From an uncultured Stenotrophomonas sp. (GTDB lineage: Bacteria > Pseudomonadota > Gammaproteobacteria > Xanthomonadales > Xanthomonadaceae), in assembly GCA_913775725.1 (NCBI GenBank), contig CAJYNG010000022.1, positions 124,001 to 188,000 of the forward strand: a stretch of 64,000 nucleotides of DNA, in the 5' to 3' direction. How positions within the stretch are numbered: the first letter of the stretch is position 1; every line of letters starts with the position of its first letter. Below, piece by piece: positions 54,653 to 63,637 of this stretch. Below the pieces are notes generated by a model that made no database searches, was not told the origin of the DNA, and saw nothing but the letters and a program-made list of their open reading frames with translations. The translations under genes were made by a program, and so were the position numbers.

Positions 54653-55249
54653 ATGTCGATTGTCATCCGCGACGTGCGCGAGCACGAGCTCGATTCCGTC
54701 CTGGCTTTGAACAACAACGCTGGCCTGGCCATCCTTCCCCTGGATGCGGCCCGTCTGCGCCTGTTCTACGAAACCGCTGAGTATTTCCGCGTCGCCGAGC
54801 GCGACGGCAACCTGGCCGGATTCCTGATCGGCTTCGGCAGCGACAGCCAGCACGACAGCAGCAATTTCGCCTGGTTCAAGCAGCAGCTGGACACCCCGTT
54901 CTTCTATATCGACCGCATCGTGGTCGCCAGTCGCCGTCGCGGCGGTGGCGTCGGCCGTGCGTTCTATGCCGACGCGCAGAGCTTCGCCGAGCTGCGCTAC
55001 CCGCAGATGACCTGCGAGGTCTTTCTCGACCATGGCGCCGATGCCGCCCTGCTCTTCCACGGCAGCTTCGGCTTCCGCGAGCTGGGCCAGAACACCATGG
55101 CCCAGGTCGATGTGCGTGCCAGCATGCTGGCCAAGGAACTGTGCAGCTACCCGTGGGTCCAGGAGACCTACGGCGGCAAGCTGCCGGATGTGGCATGGAC
55201 ACGCGCCCGGCAGCTGCCGGCGCAGGCACAGCGGCCGACGGGGACCTGA
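54653..55249 (+). CDS. GNAT-family acetyltransferase
   Basis: A 198-residue GNAT-fold protein. The acetyl-CoA loop is VVASRRRGGGVGRAFYADAQ (about residues 90-107). The sequence RDVREHELDSVLALNNNAGL is typical of a GNAT subfamily that often precedes minC in Xanthomonadaceae; that is from memory. The substrate is unknown. It is three bases from minC. Confidence 0.88.
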   Translation: MSIVIRDVREHELDSVLALNNNAGLAILPLDAARLRLFYETAEYFRVAERDGNLAGFLIGFGSDSQHDSSNFAWFKQQLDTPFFYIDRIVVASRRRGGGVGRAFYADAQSFAELRYPQMTCEVFLDHGADAALLFHGSFGFRELGQNTMAQVDVRASMLAKELCSYPWVQETYGGKLPDVAWTRARQLPAQAQRPTGT

Positions 55250-55251
55250 GC

Positions 55252-56040
55252 GTGGCGGTGAATTTCGATTACGAACAGGCCGGTGAACTGAAGATCGGCC
55301 AGGTGGGCATCGCCAACCTGCGCATCCGTACCCTTGATGTCGAACGCCTCGTGCAGGAAATGCGCGAGCGGGTCACCCGTGCGCCGAAGCTGTTCGGCCG
55401 CGCCGCGGTGATCCTCGACTTCGGCGGCCTGAGCCAGGTGCCGGACGTGGTCACAGCGCAGGCGCTGGTCGATGGCCTGCGCAGTGCCGGCGTGTTGCCG
55501 GTGGCGCTGGCCTATGGCACCAGCGCGGTCGATCTGCTGTCACAGCAGCTCGGCCTGCCGCTGCTGGCCAAGTTCCGTGCGCAATACGAGCGTGCCGAGG
55601 CCGAACCGGCCCCGCCGCCGCCTGCGCCGGAACCGCGCCGCACCGTGCGTGCCGAGCCGAAGCCAGCGCCCGCCACGCCGGTGGCCAAGGTGGCCGACGC
55701 CGCCGCACCGCAGCCGGGCCGCATGCAGCTGGGCAACGTGCGCTCGGGGCAGCAGCTGTACGCTGAAAACTGCGACCTGACCGTGATGGCCACCGTCGGC
55801 GCCGGCGCCGAGGTCATCGCCGATGGCAGCATCCATATCTACGGCACCCTGCGCGGCCGCGCGCTGGCAGGGGCCCAGGGCAACACCGCGGCACGTATTT
55901 TCTGCCGTGATTTCCATGCGGAACTGGTCGCCATTGCAGGCCACTACAAGGTACTGGACGATGTCCCGGACAACCTGCGCGGCAAGGCCGTGCAGGTGTG
56001 GCTGGAACAGGACCAGATCAAGATCGCTGCGCTGGACTGA
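55252..56040 (+). CDS. minC: Septum site-determining protein MinC
   Basis: The FtsZ-polymerisation inhibitor of the Min system, 262 residues. N-terminal MinC domain (NFDYEQAGELKIGQVGIANL, DFGGLSQVP, GLPLLAKFRA), a Pro/Ala-rich linker (APPPPAPEPRR-like, residues ~112-155), then the C-terminal MinC domain (GQQLYAENCDLTVMATVGAG, GSIHIYGTLRGRALAGAQGN) that binds MinD. Start: GTG at 55252 or GTG at 55258; a longer in-frame option at 55195 lacks conservation. The stop of the GNAT gene is at 55249. Confidence 0.96.
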   Translation: MAVNFDYEQAGELKIGQVGIANLRIRTLDVERLVQEMRERVTRAPKLFGRAAVILDFGGLSQVPDVVTAQALVDGLRSAGVLPVALAYGTSAVDLLSQQLGLPLLAKFRAQYERAEAEPAPPPPAPEPRRTVRAEPKPAPATPVAKVADAAAPQPGRMQLGNVRSGQQLYAENCDLTVMATVGAGAEVIADGSIHIYGTLRGRALAGAQGNTAARIFCRDFHAELVAIAGHYKVLDDVPDNLRGKAVQVWLEQDQIKIAALD

Positions 56041-56075
56041 CGCAGCACCCAAACAGAATCATCAGGAGAAGTCCT

Positions 56076-56885
56076 TTGGCTGAAATCATCGTAGTCACCT
56101 CCGGCAAGGGCGGCGTCGGCAAGACCACTTCCAGCGCGAGCCTGGCCTGCGGCCTGGCACGGCGCGGCAAGAAGGTGGCGGTGATCGACTTCGACGTCGG
56201 CCTGCGCAACCTCGATCTGATCATGGGCTGCGAACGCCGCGTGGTGTACGACTTCGTCAACGTCGTGCACGGCGAAGCGACCCTCAAGCAGGCCCTGATC
56301 AAGGACAAGCGCTTCGAGAACCTGTACGTGCTGGCCGCCTCGCAGACCCGCGACAAGGACGCACTGACCCAGGAAGGCGTGGGCAAGGTCCTGAAGGACC
56401 TGGCCGCCGACGGCTTCGACTACATCATCTGCGACTCCCCGGCCGGCATCGAGAAGGGCGCCTTCCTGGCGATGTACTTCGCCGACCGCGCCGTGGTGGT
56501 GGTGAACCCGGAAGTGTCCTCGGTGCGCGACTCGGACCGCATCATCGGCCTGCTCGATTCGAAGACCCACAAGGCCGAGTCCGGCCAGGACGTGCCGGCC
56601 TTCCTGCTGCTGACCCGCTACACCCCGCTGCGCGTGGAAAGCGGTGAGATGCTCAGCATCGCCGACGTCGAGGAAGTGCTCGGCCTGAAGGCGATCGGCG
56701 TGATCCCCGAGTCGGGTGACGTGCTCAACGCCTCCAACAAGGGCGAGCCGGTCATCCTGGATGTCGAGTCCGCTGCCGGCCAGGCCTACGACGACGCCGT
56801 CGCGCGCATCCTCGGCGAAGAACGCCCGATGCGCTTCACCAACGTCGAGAAGAAGGGCTTCTTCAGCAAGCTGTTCGGAGGGTAA
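56076..56885 (+). CDS. minD: Septum site-determining ATPase MinD
   Basis: The membrane-cycling ParA-family ATPase of the Min system, 269 residues. The deviant Walker A motif is GKGGVGKTT with its signature Lys. [19 protein letters not shown] and [12 protein letters not shown] are family markers. The C-terminal amphipathic membrane-targeting helix is FFSKLFGG. Starts from a TTG at 56076 behind AGGAGA; no ATG occurs near the conserved N-terminus ([12 protein letters not shown]). Confidence 0.98.
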   Translation: MAEIIVVTSGKGGVGKTTSSASLACGLARRGKKVAVIDFDVGLRNLDLIMGCERRVVYDFVNVVHGEATLKQALIKDKRFENLYVLAASQTRDKDALTQEGVGKVLKDLAADGFDYIICDSPAGIEKGAFLAMYFADRAVVVVNPEVSSVRDSDRIIGLLDSKTHKAESGQDVPAFLLLTRYTPLRVESGEMLSIADVEEVLGLKAIGVIPESGDVLNASNKGEPVILDVESAAGQAYDDAVARILGEERPMRFTNVEKKGFFSKLFGG

Positions 56886-56887
56886 GC

Positions 56888-57148
56888 ATGGGCCTGTTTG
56901 ATTTCCTCAAAGCGAAGAAGACCACCGCCGAAACCGCCAAGAACCGCCTGCAGATCATCATCGCGCAGGAACGCAGCAACCGCGGCGGCCCCGATTACCT
57001 GCCGCTGTTGCAGCGCGAGTTGCTGGAAGTGATCAAGAAGTACGTGAACATCGACGTCGATGCAGTGAAGGTCGACCTGGTGAAGGATGGCCAGCACGAT
57101 GTGCTGGACATCTCAGTGGCGCTGCCTGAAGGCCCGGACAAACCCTGA
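56888..57148 (+). CDS. minE: Cell-division topological specificity factor MinE
   Basis: An 86-residue protein that stimulates MinD ATPase and drives Min oscillation. The N-terminus [11 protein letters not shown] is the membrane-binding, anti-MinCD segment; [10 protein letters not shown] is the contact helix/strand; the C-terminal half gives topological specificity. It follows minD by two bases and completes the GNAT-minC-minD-minE string. Confidence 0.97.
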   Translation: MGLFDFLKAKKTTAETAKNRLQIIIAQERSNRGGPDYLPLLQRELLEVIKKYVNIDVDAVKVDLVKDGQHDVLDISVALPEGPDKP

Positions 57149-57194
57149 TCCCCCGCCCCGCCCGTGTCTACATGGGCGGGGCAGCGTGACCCGC

Positions 57195-57674
57195 ATGACC
57201 GATACGACAACCGCCGTGGACATCACCTGCGTGGGCGACATCGCCTTCGCCGATGCGCAGTGCCTGCTCGCCGCACATGGCCTGCAGCTGCACCACGTAG
57301 CCGCCGGCGAACCGATTCCCGGCAGCTACTGGGGCGAACCCGAGGCCGGCATCATCGCCAGCAACGTCTACGTGCGCGATGACACACCGGTGCACTCGAT
57401 GCTGCACGAAGCCTGCCACCTGATCGTGCTGCCGCCGGAGCGGCGTGCGCAGGTGCACACCGACGCCACCGACTCGGTCGCCGAGGAAGATGCCACCTGC
57501 TACCTGCAGATCGTGCTGGCCGGGCAGCTGCCTGGCGTTGGCAGCGCGCGGTTGATGGCCGACATGGATGCCTGGGGGTATACGTATCGGTTGGGGTCTA
57601 CGAAAGCGTGGTTCGAGCAGGACGCCGAAGACGCGAAGGCGTGGCTGGTCGAACGCGGATTGCCGGTGGCGTGA
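57195..57674 (+). CDS. Hypothetical protein with HExxH-type motif
   Basis: A 159-residue soluble protein. A zincin-like motif His71-Glu-Ala-Cys-His75 occurs in SMLHEACHLIVLP, followed by an acidic stretch VAEEDATCYLQ about 25 residues on, as in ImmA/IrrE-like metallopeptidases where a downstream Asp/Glu is the third ligand. The protein is small for a peptidase. The start ATG at 57195 is chosen because the longer in-frame extension (to 57087) lies inside minE. It is 46 bp after minE. Function unknown. Confidence 0.75.
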   Translation: MTDTTTAVDITCVGDIAFADAQCLLAAHGLQLHHVAAGEPIPGSYWGEPEAGIIASNVYVRDDTPVHSMLHEACHLIVLPPERRAQVHTDATDSVAEEDATCYLQIVLAGQLPGVGSARLMADMDAWGYTYRLGSTKAWFEQDAEDAKAWLVERGLPVA

Positions 57675-57688
57675 TTCACCGGGAACCG

Positions 57689-57729
57689 GGGTCAGATCCC
57701 TTTTGCGAGGCAAAAGGGATCTGACCCCA
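57689..57729. repeat. GGGGTCAGATCCC-family palindrome, copy 3
   Basis: GGGGTCAGATCCCTTTTGC-GAG-GCAAAAGGGATCTGACCCC between convergent stops (57674 and 57750); both arms are complementary. Confidence 0.95.
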
Positions 57730-57749
57730 TCCTCCCCCCCAGCGCCGTA

Positions 57750-58979
57750 TCAGCCCTGCCCTGCCAGCGCGCGCAGGGTAATGCCGACGATGTAGGCCAG
57801 ATAGGTGCCAGTCGCATAGCCCATCGTGCCCAGCAGCACGCCCACCGGCGCCAGCGCCGGATGGAACGCCGCAGCCACCACCGGTGCCGAGGCCGGGCCG
57901 CCGATGTTCGACTGCGAACCGATGGCGAAGTAGAAGAACGGCACCTTCAGCAGCTTGCCCAGGCACCACAGCAGCACGATGTGCACGCTGATCCAGATGA
58001 TGCCAAGCAGGAACAGCCACGGGCGGTCCAGCAACGCCAGCAGGTCCATCTGCATGCCGATGCAGGCGATCAGGAAATACAACAGCAGCGAACCCAGCCG
58101 CGAGGCGCCGGCCCCTTCCAGGTTTCGCGCACGGGTGAAGCTGAGGCTGAGGCCCAGCGTGGTCGACAGCACCACCACCCACACGAACGGCGCATCCAGG
58201 CTGAACTGCGCAGCCCAGCTGACATTGCCCTTGAACCATGCCGCCAAGGGCGCACCGATCGCGTGTGCAAGGCCGACACCACCGAAAGCCACCGCCACGA
58301 TCAGCATCAGGTCGGTCAGGCTGGGAATGCGTTCGTGTTCGGCCTGGAAGCGCGCGATGCGCTCCTTCAGCTCATCGATGGCCGAGGTATCGGCGCCACT
58401 GCGTGCATCGATCTTCGCCGCGCGCCCGGCCAGGAAGATCAGCGCAGCCATCCACACGTAACCGACACCCACGTCGACCACCGCGAACTGACCGAAGGTG
58501 GTGGCGTTGACGTCGAACACTTCGCGCATCGCCAGCATGTTGGCGCCGCCACCGATCCAGCTGCCCGCCAACGCGGCCATGCCGGCCCAGGTGTCGCCGG
58601 CCACGGTTTCCGGATGCACCGCGCGCATCAACAGGAAGGCCACTACCGCGCCGAGCATGATGCTGGCCGAGGCGCCCAGGTACATCAGCACCAGCTTCGG
58701 GCCGAGCCGCAGGATGCCCTTGATGTCCACGGCCAGGGTCAGCAGGATCAGCGCCGCCGGCAGCAGGATGTCGCGCGCGATCGGGTTGTAGAGCTTGGTG
58801 TTCTGCCCGTCGATCAGGCCGACGGTGTTGTAGATGCCGGGAATCAGGTAGCACAGCAACAGTGCCGGCACGAAGGTATAGAAGCGCTTCCACAGGCCCT
58901 GCTCGCGCGAGGCGGTCCAGAACACGGCGCCGAGGGTGGCGGCGATCAAACCGAAGACGACGATGTCGTTCTGGATCAT
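57750..58979 (-). CDS. DUF819-family membrane protein (putative transporter)
   Basis: A 409-residue integral membrane protein with about eleven helices. Family marks: LIPGIYNTVGL, AALAGSWIGGGANMLAMREV, YFAIGSQSNIGGPASAPVVA and MGYATGTYLAYI, matching the DUF819 (YjcL-like) family. The two SWIGGGAN/SNIGGPAS Gly-rich loops in opposite halves suggest an inverted-repeat transporter fold; the substrate is unknown. The start MIQNDIVVFG at 58979 is preferred over codons lying within the upstream repeat. Confidence 0.85.
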   Translation of the reverse strand: MIQNDIVVFGLIAATLGAVFWTASREQGLWKRFYTFVPALLLCYLIPGIYNTVGLIDGQNTKLYNPIARDILLPAALILLTLAVDIKGILRLGPKLVLMYLGASASIMLGAVVAFLLMRAVHPETVAGDTWAGMAALAGSWIGGGANMLAMREVFDVNATTFGQFAVVDVGVGYVWMAALIFLAGRAAKIDARSGADTSAIDELKERIARFQAEHERIPSLTDLMLIVAVAFGGVGLAHAIGAPLAAWFKGNVSWAAQFSLDAPFVWVVVLSTTLGLSLSFTRARNLEGAGASRLGSLLLYFLIACIGMQMDLLALLDRPWLFLLGIIWISVHIVLLWCLGKLLKVPFFYFAIGSQSNIGGPASAPVVAAAFHPALAPVGVLLGTMGYATGTYLAYIVGITLRALAGQG

Positions 58980-58996
58980 GCAGGTGCTCTGGGTGC

Positions 58997-59094
58997 GGGG
59001 TCGGAGCCCTTTCGCCACGCGAAAGGGCTCTGACCCCAGGGACGGTCGATGGCGGGGTCAGAGCCCTTCCGCCGTGCGGAAGGGATCCGACCCC
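58997..59094. repeat. GGGGTCAGA-family palindromes, copies 4 and 5 (tandem)
   Basis: Two palindromes, 58997-59037 and 59054-59094, 16 bp apart. The arms differ slightly (GGAGCCC, CAGAGCC, GATCCGA), with some asymmetric changes. They lie between DUF819 and the S9 peptidase gene. Confidence 0.93.
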
Positions 59095-59105
59095 TCGGCG
59101 CTACA

Positions 59106-61184
59106 TCAGTTGCCGATGTGCTGCTTCAGCCAGGCATTGACGGTGTCATGCCACAGGATGCTGTTGTTCGGCTTCAGCACCCAGTGGTTCTCGTCCGGGA
59201 AGTACAGGAACTTCGATTCGATGCCCTGGCGCTGGGCGGCGGTGAACGCGGCCAGGCCCTGTTCGACCGGAATGCGGAAGTCCTGCTGGCCATGGATGAC
59301 CAGGATCGGCTTCTTCCAGTCGGCCACGTGGTTGACCGGGTTGAACTTTTCGTAGTTCGCGGCCTTCTGGTACGGCGTGCCGCCCTGCTCCCACTCGGTG
59401 AACCACAGTTCTTCGGTGGCGTAACCCATCGTGCGCTGGTCGAACACGCCATCATGGTTGACCAGGCACTTGAACGGGCTGTTCCAGTTGCCGGCAATCC
59501 AGTTGACCATGAAGCCGCCGTAGCTGGCGCCCAGCGCACAGGCCTTGTCACCGTTGAGGAAGGAATACTTCTTCAGCGCCGCATCCCAACCCTTCTGCAG
59601 GTCTTCCAGCGGGCGGTCGCCCCAGTGCTGGCTGATCGCATCGGTGAAGGCCTGGCCGTAGCCGGTGGAACCGTGGAAGTCGATCATCACCACGGCGTAG
59701 CCCTGGCCCGCGTAGGTCTGCGGGTTCCAGCGGTAGCTCCAGCCATTGCCGAAGCTACCCTGCGGGCCGCCGTGGATCAGGAACGCGACCGGGTACGACT
59801 TGCCTTCCTGGTAGTTGTGCGGCTTGACCACGTAGCCGTGCACGGTGTCGTTGTTCCAGCCCTTGAACTCGAACTGTTCGTAGTCACCGAAGCTGACGTC
59901 CTTGAGCACGTCACCGGCGGCGGGGGTCAGCGCGCGCAGCTCGCCGATCGGCTCACCGGCAGCCGGCAGCAGGCCGACCAGCACCTGGTCGTTGCTCTTC
60001 AGGCTGTTGCGGGTGATCGCCACGCTGTTGCCGGCCACGTCGACCGAGGTCACGCTGCCGTCGCCGATCAGCTTGGTGGCCTTGCCGCTGGCCACGTCGA
60101 TCTGGAACAGCGGGTGTTCGCCGAGGTCATCGGCAGTGGTGTAGATGCTGGCACCGTCGGCGGACAGGGCGATACCGCCAGCCGAACGATCCCACTGCGG
60201 GGCAATCTCACGGGTCTTGCCGCTGGCAACGTCCATCGCCATCAGGCCGAAGCGGTCAGCCTCGAAGCCCGGGCGCTTCATCGCGCGGTAGAACAGCGTC
60301 TTGCCGTCGGCACTGAACACCGGGCCGGCATCCCAGGCCGGGTTGGAGGCGGTCAGGTTGACCGGCGCCTGCTTGCCCGCGGCGTCGAAGCGGTACAGGT
60401 CGAAGTTGGTCGACCACGGCTCCTGCTTGCCGGCCACACGGATGCTGGCCACCACGCTGGCACCATCCGGCGACCACGCGAAATCATCGTTGCCACCGAA
60501 CGGCTTGGACGGCGCGTCGCCATCGATGGTCGCGCTCAGTGCAGAAGCGCCCTTGACCGCGCCGGCCTTGGCCGACGGCAGCGGCGCCACGAACAGGGTA
60601 TTGCGGCGGCCGTCGTTCCAGGTATCCCAGTGGCGCACGAACAGCGAATCGAAGACCTTGCCGCTGGCCTTGGCGCCGGCCACGTCCTTCAGCTTCTTCT
60701 CGGTGCAAGCCAGATCCGAGGCGCAGGCCTGGAACACGCCGGCGCTGAACAACACGCGGTCGTCCTGCGGCGACACGTGGTAGCTGTCCACGTCCACCGG
60801 GAAGTCAGTCAGCTGGCGCGGAGCACCGCCGCTGACCGGCTGCGCGTACAGCTGCTGGCTGCCGTTCTTGGCGCTGAGGAAGTACACGGTCTGGCCATCG
60901 GCCGACAGCGAAGCGGAATTGACACTCCAGCCAGCCGGGGTGATCTGCTTCGGCGGCGCCGCATCGCGGGTGCGCAGGTTACGTGCGAACAGCGCGGTGG
61001 AGGCCTTCAGGTTGGCGTCGACGCTGCGCTTGGCGAACACCACGGTGCCGCCGTCAGCGGTCAGTACCGGCGCGGAGACGCGGTCCATGGCCACCATGTC
61101 GCGGACTTCCAGGCCACGGGCAGCGGCAACGCTGGGCAGGGCGGCCAGCAGGCTCAGTGGCAGCAGGGCATGACGCAGTTTCAT
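59106..61184 (-). CDS. S9-family prolyl-oligopeptidase-like peptidase
   Basis: A 692-residue exported serine peptidase (acylaminoacyl/dipeptidyl-peptidase type). A signal peptide (HALLPLSLLAALPSVAAA) precedes a beta-propeller with WD/PD40-like repeats (SADGQTVYFLS, SPDGASVVAS, SADGKTLFYR, SADGASIYT). The alpha/beta-hydrolase domain has FLIHGGPQGSFGNGWSYRWN, nucleophile ALGASYGGFMVNW, acid HGQQDFRIP and His in PDENHWVLKP. Full length. Between tandem palindromic repeats on both sides. Probably supplies di- and oligopeptides to the adjacent transporters. Confidence 0.93.
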   Translation of the reverse strand: MKLRHALLPLSLLAALPSVAAARGLEVRDMVAMDRVSAPVLTADGGTVVFAKRSVDANLKASTALFARNLRTRDAAPPKQITPAGWSVNSASLSADGQTVYFLSAKNGSQQLYAQPVSGGAPRQLTDFPVDVDSYHVSPQDDRVLFSAGVFQACASDLACTEKKLKDVAGAKASGKVFDSLFVRHWDTWNDGRRNTLFVAPLPSAKAGAVKGASALSATIDGDAPSKPFGGNDDFAWSPDGASVVASIRVAGKQEPWSTNFDLYRFDAAGKQAPVNLTASNPAWDAGPVFSADGKTLFYRAMKRPGFEADRFGLMAMDVASGKTREIAPQWDRSAGGIALSADGASIYTTADDLGEHPLFQIDVASGKATKLIGDGSVTSVDVAGNSVAITRNSLKSNDQVLVGLLPAAGEPIGELRALTPAAGDVLKDVSFGDYEQFEFKGWNNDTVHGYVVKPHNYQEGKSYPVAFLIHGGPQGSFGNGWSYRWNPQTYAGQGYAVVMIDFHGSTGYGQAFTDAISQHWGDRPLEDLQKGWDAALKKYSFLNGDKACALGASYGGFMVNWIAGNWNSPFKCLVNHDGVFDQRTMGYATEELWFTEWEQGGTPYQKAANYEKFNPVNHVADWKKPILVIHGQQDFRIPVEQGLAAFTAAQRQGIESKFLYFPDENHWVLKPNNSILWHDTVNAWLKQHIGN

Positions 61185-61319
61185 CGGGGTCTCCGCAGGA
61201 CGGCAAAAAACCGATGGTAGGCCCGTGCGGCCGGGGCTGCCAAGGCCATCGGTCATGCCTGCGGGCGGGCAATCGCCAGAAACAGCAAACCGCGCCGTAG
61301 CGCGGTTTGTGGGGACACG

Positions 61320-61412
61320 GGGGTCGGATCCGATTCCGGCGGAATCGGCTCTGACCCCAGACGCTGTCAGCGTGGGGTCAGAGCCCTTCCCTCCGGGAAG
61401 GGATCCGACCCC
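61320..61412. repeat. GGGGTCAGA-family palindromes, copies 6 and 7 (tandem)
   Basis: 61320-61358 (with GATTCCGGCGGAATC centre, more diverged) and 61374-61412, 15 bp apart. They lie between the S9 peptidase start and the OPT transporter stop, mirroring the tandem pair on the other side of the S9 gene. Confidence 0.9.
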
Positions 61413-61417
61413 CTGCA

Positions 61418-63382
61418 TTACGCCTTGGTGTACTTGCCCGTGCGGTAGATCAGCCAGCCGACCAGGAACAGCACGGCCAGGCCGATCCACTGTGCGCCCG
61501 GCAGGTGGAACGGCACGGCCAGCACGTCTGCGCGGCTGCTGACCACGATCGGAATCGCGATGGCGATGCCCATCAGTGCCTCGCCGGTGATCAGGCCCGC
61601 GGCGAACAGCACGCCCGGCTTGTGCACGCGGTCGCGGCCTTCTTCGTCATCGGCACGCACCTTGTGGAAGCGCTCGACCAGGTGGGCGATCAGGCCGCCG
61701 AGGAAGATCGGCACCATCAGTTCCAGCGGCAGGTAGATGCCGATGGCAGCGGCCAGCACCGGCACGCGGAAGCGGGCGTTGCGCGACTTCAGCCAGCTGT
61801 CGAAGGCGATGATGGCGGCGCCGACCACGGCACCGATGCCGATGAAGGTCCACGGCAGTTCGCCACCGAACAGGCCCTTGGCCACCGAGGCCATCAGGTT
61901 GGCCTGCGGTGCAGCCAGCGCGTTCGGGTGCAGCTCGGACTTCACGCCGATGCCGTAGGCGGTAGCCAGCAGGTTCAGCACCGGGGCCATGATCAGCGCG
62001 CACGAGAACGCTCCGATGCCCAGCATCAGCTGCTGCTTCCACGGGGTGGCGCCGACGATGTAGCCGGCCTTGAGGTCCTGCAGGTTGTCACCGCCGACCG
62101 CTGCGGCGCAGCACACCACCGCGCCGATCATGATCGCGGCCACCGCACCCAGCGGCGCACCGCCGGCACCGACCGGCTTGAGGCCGTCGGCGCCCAGCAG
62201 CACCACCAGCACGGCCGAGGCGAACAGGATGGTGGAGATGGTGATGCCCGAGACCGGGTTGTTGGACGAACCGATCAGGCCGGCCAGGTAGGCCGAGACC
62301 GACACGAACAGGAAGCCGGCGACGATCATGATGATGGTCATCGGGATCGACACGTGCCACTGGCCGACGATGGCCTGGTACAGGGCCAGCAGCGGCAGCA
62401 CGAACACCACCAGGGCGACCAGCATCCACTTCATCGGCAGGTCGCGCTCGGTGTGCGCCAGCACCGGACCACCGCTCTTGCGGGCGGCGGCGAAGCCGCT
62501 CTTGACGCCGTTGAGCAGCGACTTGCGCAGCGAGATCAGGGTCCAGATGCCGCCGATCAGCATTGCGCCGACACCCAGGTAGCGCATCTTCGCGCCCCAG
62601 ATGGCGAACGCCGCCTCGGTGGACGAGGCCGCGGCAACCGACGCGGCCAGTGCCGGATCGGTGTTCATGAAGAACGCCTGGTAGATCGGAATGGCGATGT
62701 GCCAGGTCAGGATCGAGCCGGACACCACCACGATGCCGACGTTGAGGCCGACGATGTAACCCACGCCCAGCAGAGCCGGCGACAGGTTGGTGCCGATGAA
62801 GGCGGTGATCTTGGAACTGCCGACGTAGGCCGAGGTAGCCCAGGCGTCCGGGATCAGGCGCATGCCGCTTTCCGCGGCCAGCTTGACGAAGGCACCGATC
62901 ACCGCCGACAGGCCGAGGATCTTCAGGCCCGGGCCCGGATTCTCACCGGCCTTGAGCACTTCGGCCGCAGCCTTGCCTTCCGGGAACGGAAGCGGGTCTT
63001 CGACGATCATCGAACGGCGCAGCGGCACCGAGAACAGCACGCCCAGCAGGCCGCCCAGGCCGGCAATACCCAGCACCCACCAGTACTTGAAGTCCGGCCA
63101 GTAGCCCATGATCACCAGCGCCGGGATGGTGAAGATCACACCAGCAGCGATGGACGAACCGGCCGAAGCGCCGGTCTGCACGATGTTGTTTTCAAGGATC
63201 GAGCCACCGCCCAGCAGGCGCAGCACGCCCATGGAAATCACCGCGGCGGGAATGGCGGTGGCGATGGTCAGGCCTGCGAACAGACCGAGGTAGGCGTTTG
63301 CGGCCGACAGCACCACCGCCAGCACGATGGCCAGGGCCACTGCGCGGAAGGTGAGCTGCTTGGGCGCAGCGTCGTGGTTCAT
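61418..63382 (-). CDS. OPT-family oligopeptide transporter
   Basis: A 654-residue inner-membrane transporter with about fifteen helices. Family marks: LTFRAVALAIVLAVVLSAANAY, ENNIVQTGASAGSSIAAGVIF, VPLRRSMIVEDPLPFPEGKAAA (conserved in prokaryotic OPT/YSL-like proteins) and ATPWKQQLMLGI. Prokaryotic OPTs import peptides or metal chelates. The start at 63382 (MNHDAAPKQLTF) is preceded by AGGGGC. It is on the same strand as the S9 peptidase and divergent from the PTR/POT gene. Confidence 0.93.
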   Translation of the reverse strand: MNHDAAPKQLTFRAVALAIVLAVVLSAANAYLGLFAGLTIATAIPAAVISMGVLRLLGGGSILENNIVQTGASAGSSIAAGVIFTIPALVIMGYWPDFKYWWVLGIAGLGGLLGVLFSVPLRRSMIVEDPLPFPEGKAAAEVLKAGENPGPGLKILGLSAVIGAFVKLAAESGMRLIPDAWATSAYVGSSKITAFIGTNLSPALLGVGYIVGLNVGIVVVSGSILTWHIAIPIYQAFFMNTDPALAASVAAASSTEAAFAIWGAKMRYLGVGAMLIGGIWTLISLRKSLLNGVKSGFAAARKSGGPVLAHTERDLPMKWMLVALVVFVLPLLALYQAIVGQWHVSIPMTIIMIVAGFLFVSVSAYLAGLIGSSNNPVSGITISTILFASAVLVVLLGADGLKPVGAGGAPLGAVAAIMIGAVVCCAAAVGGDNLQDLKAGYIVGATPWKQQLMLGIGAFSCALIMAPVLNLLATAYGIGVKSELHPNALAAPQANLMASVAKGLFGGELPWTFIGIGAVVGAAIIAFDSWLKSRNARFRVPVLAAAIGIYLPLELMVPIFLGGLIAHLVERFHKVRADDEEGRDRVHKPGVLFAAGLITGEALMGIAIAIPIVVSSRADVLAVPFHLPGAQWIGLAVLFLVGWLIYRTGKYTKA

Positions 63383-63538
63383 GGAAGCCCCTGCTGGCAA
63401 AAAATCCCGATCACGCTAGCGTTCAGGGGGCAGCAAGTCCAGTGCGCATGGTCACCGCCAGACATGGCCCAACGCCCTCCCCGACCCGCTCGGCAACGCC
63501 AACCGGCCGATCCGGCAAGGCCAGGCAACACCTGCCGC

Positions 63539-63602
63539 AAAAAGGGGACGGAGGGGATTAAGTCGCATTTGTCATAAGCGCCGTGATCCGGCCCATCCCC
63601 TT
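63539..63602. repeat. AAAAGGGGACGG-family inverted repeat, copy 4 (right arm decayed)
   Basis: The left arm AAAAAGGGGACGGAGGGGAT-TAAGTCG is intact. The right arm (63579-63602, CGCCGTGATCCGGCCCATCC and CCTT) can be aligned with the expected CGACTTAATCCCCTCCGTCC-CCTT but has about seven differences. It lies directly upstream of the TATAAT at 63604. Confidence 0.8.
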
Positions 63603-63603
63603 C

Positions 63604-63609
63604 TATAAT
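63604..63609 (+). promoter_or_regulatory. TATAAT element before the peptide transporter
   Basis: A perfect TATAAT right after the decayed right arm of the repeat, 28 bp before the start codon. No clear -35 box. The repeat arm may provide upstream promoter sequence. Confidence 0.4.
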
Positions 63610-63637
63610 CGCGCCCTTTCCGCAGTTCCCGCCGTCG

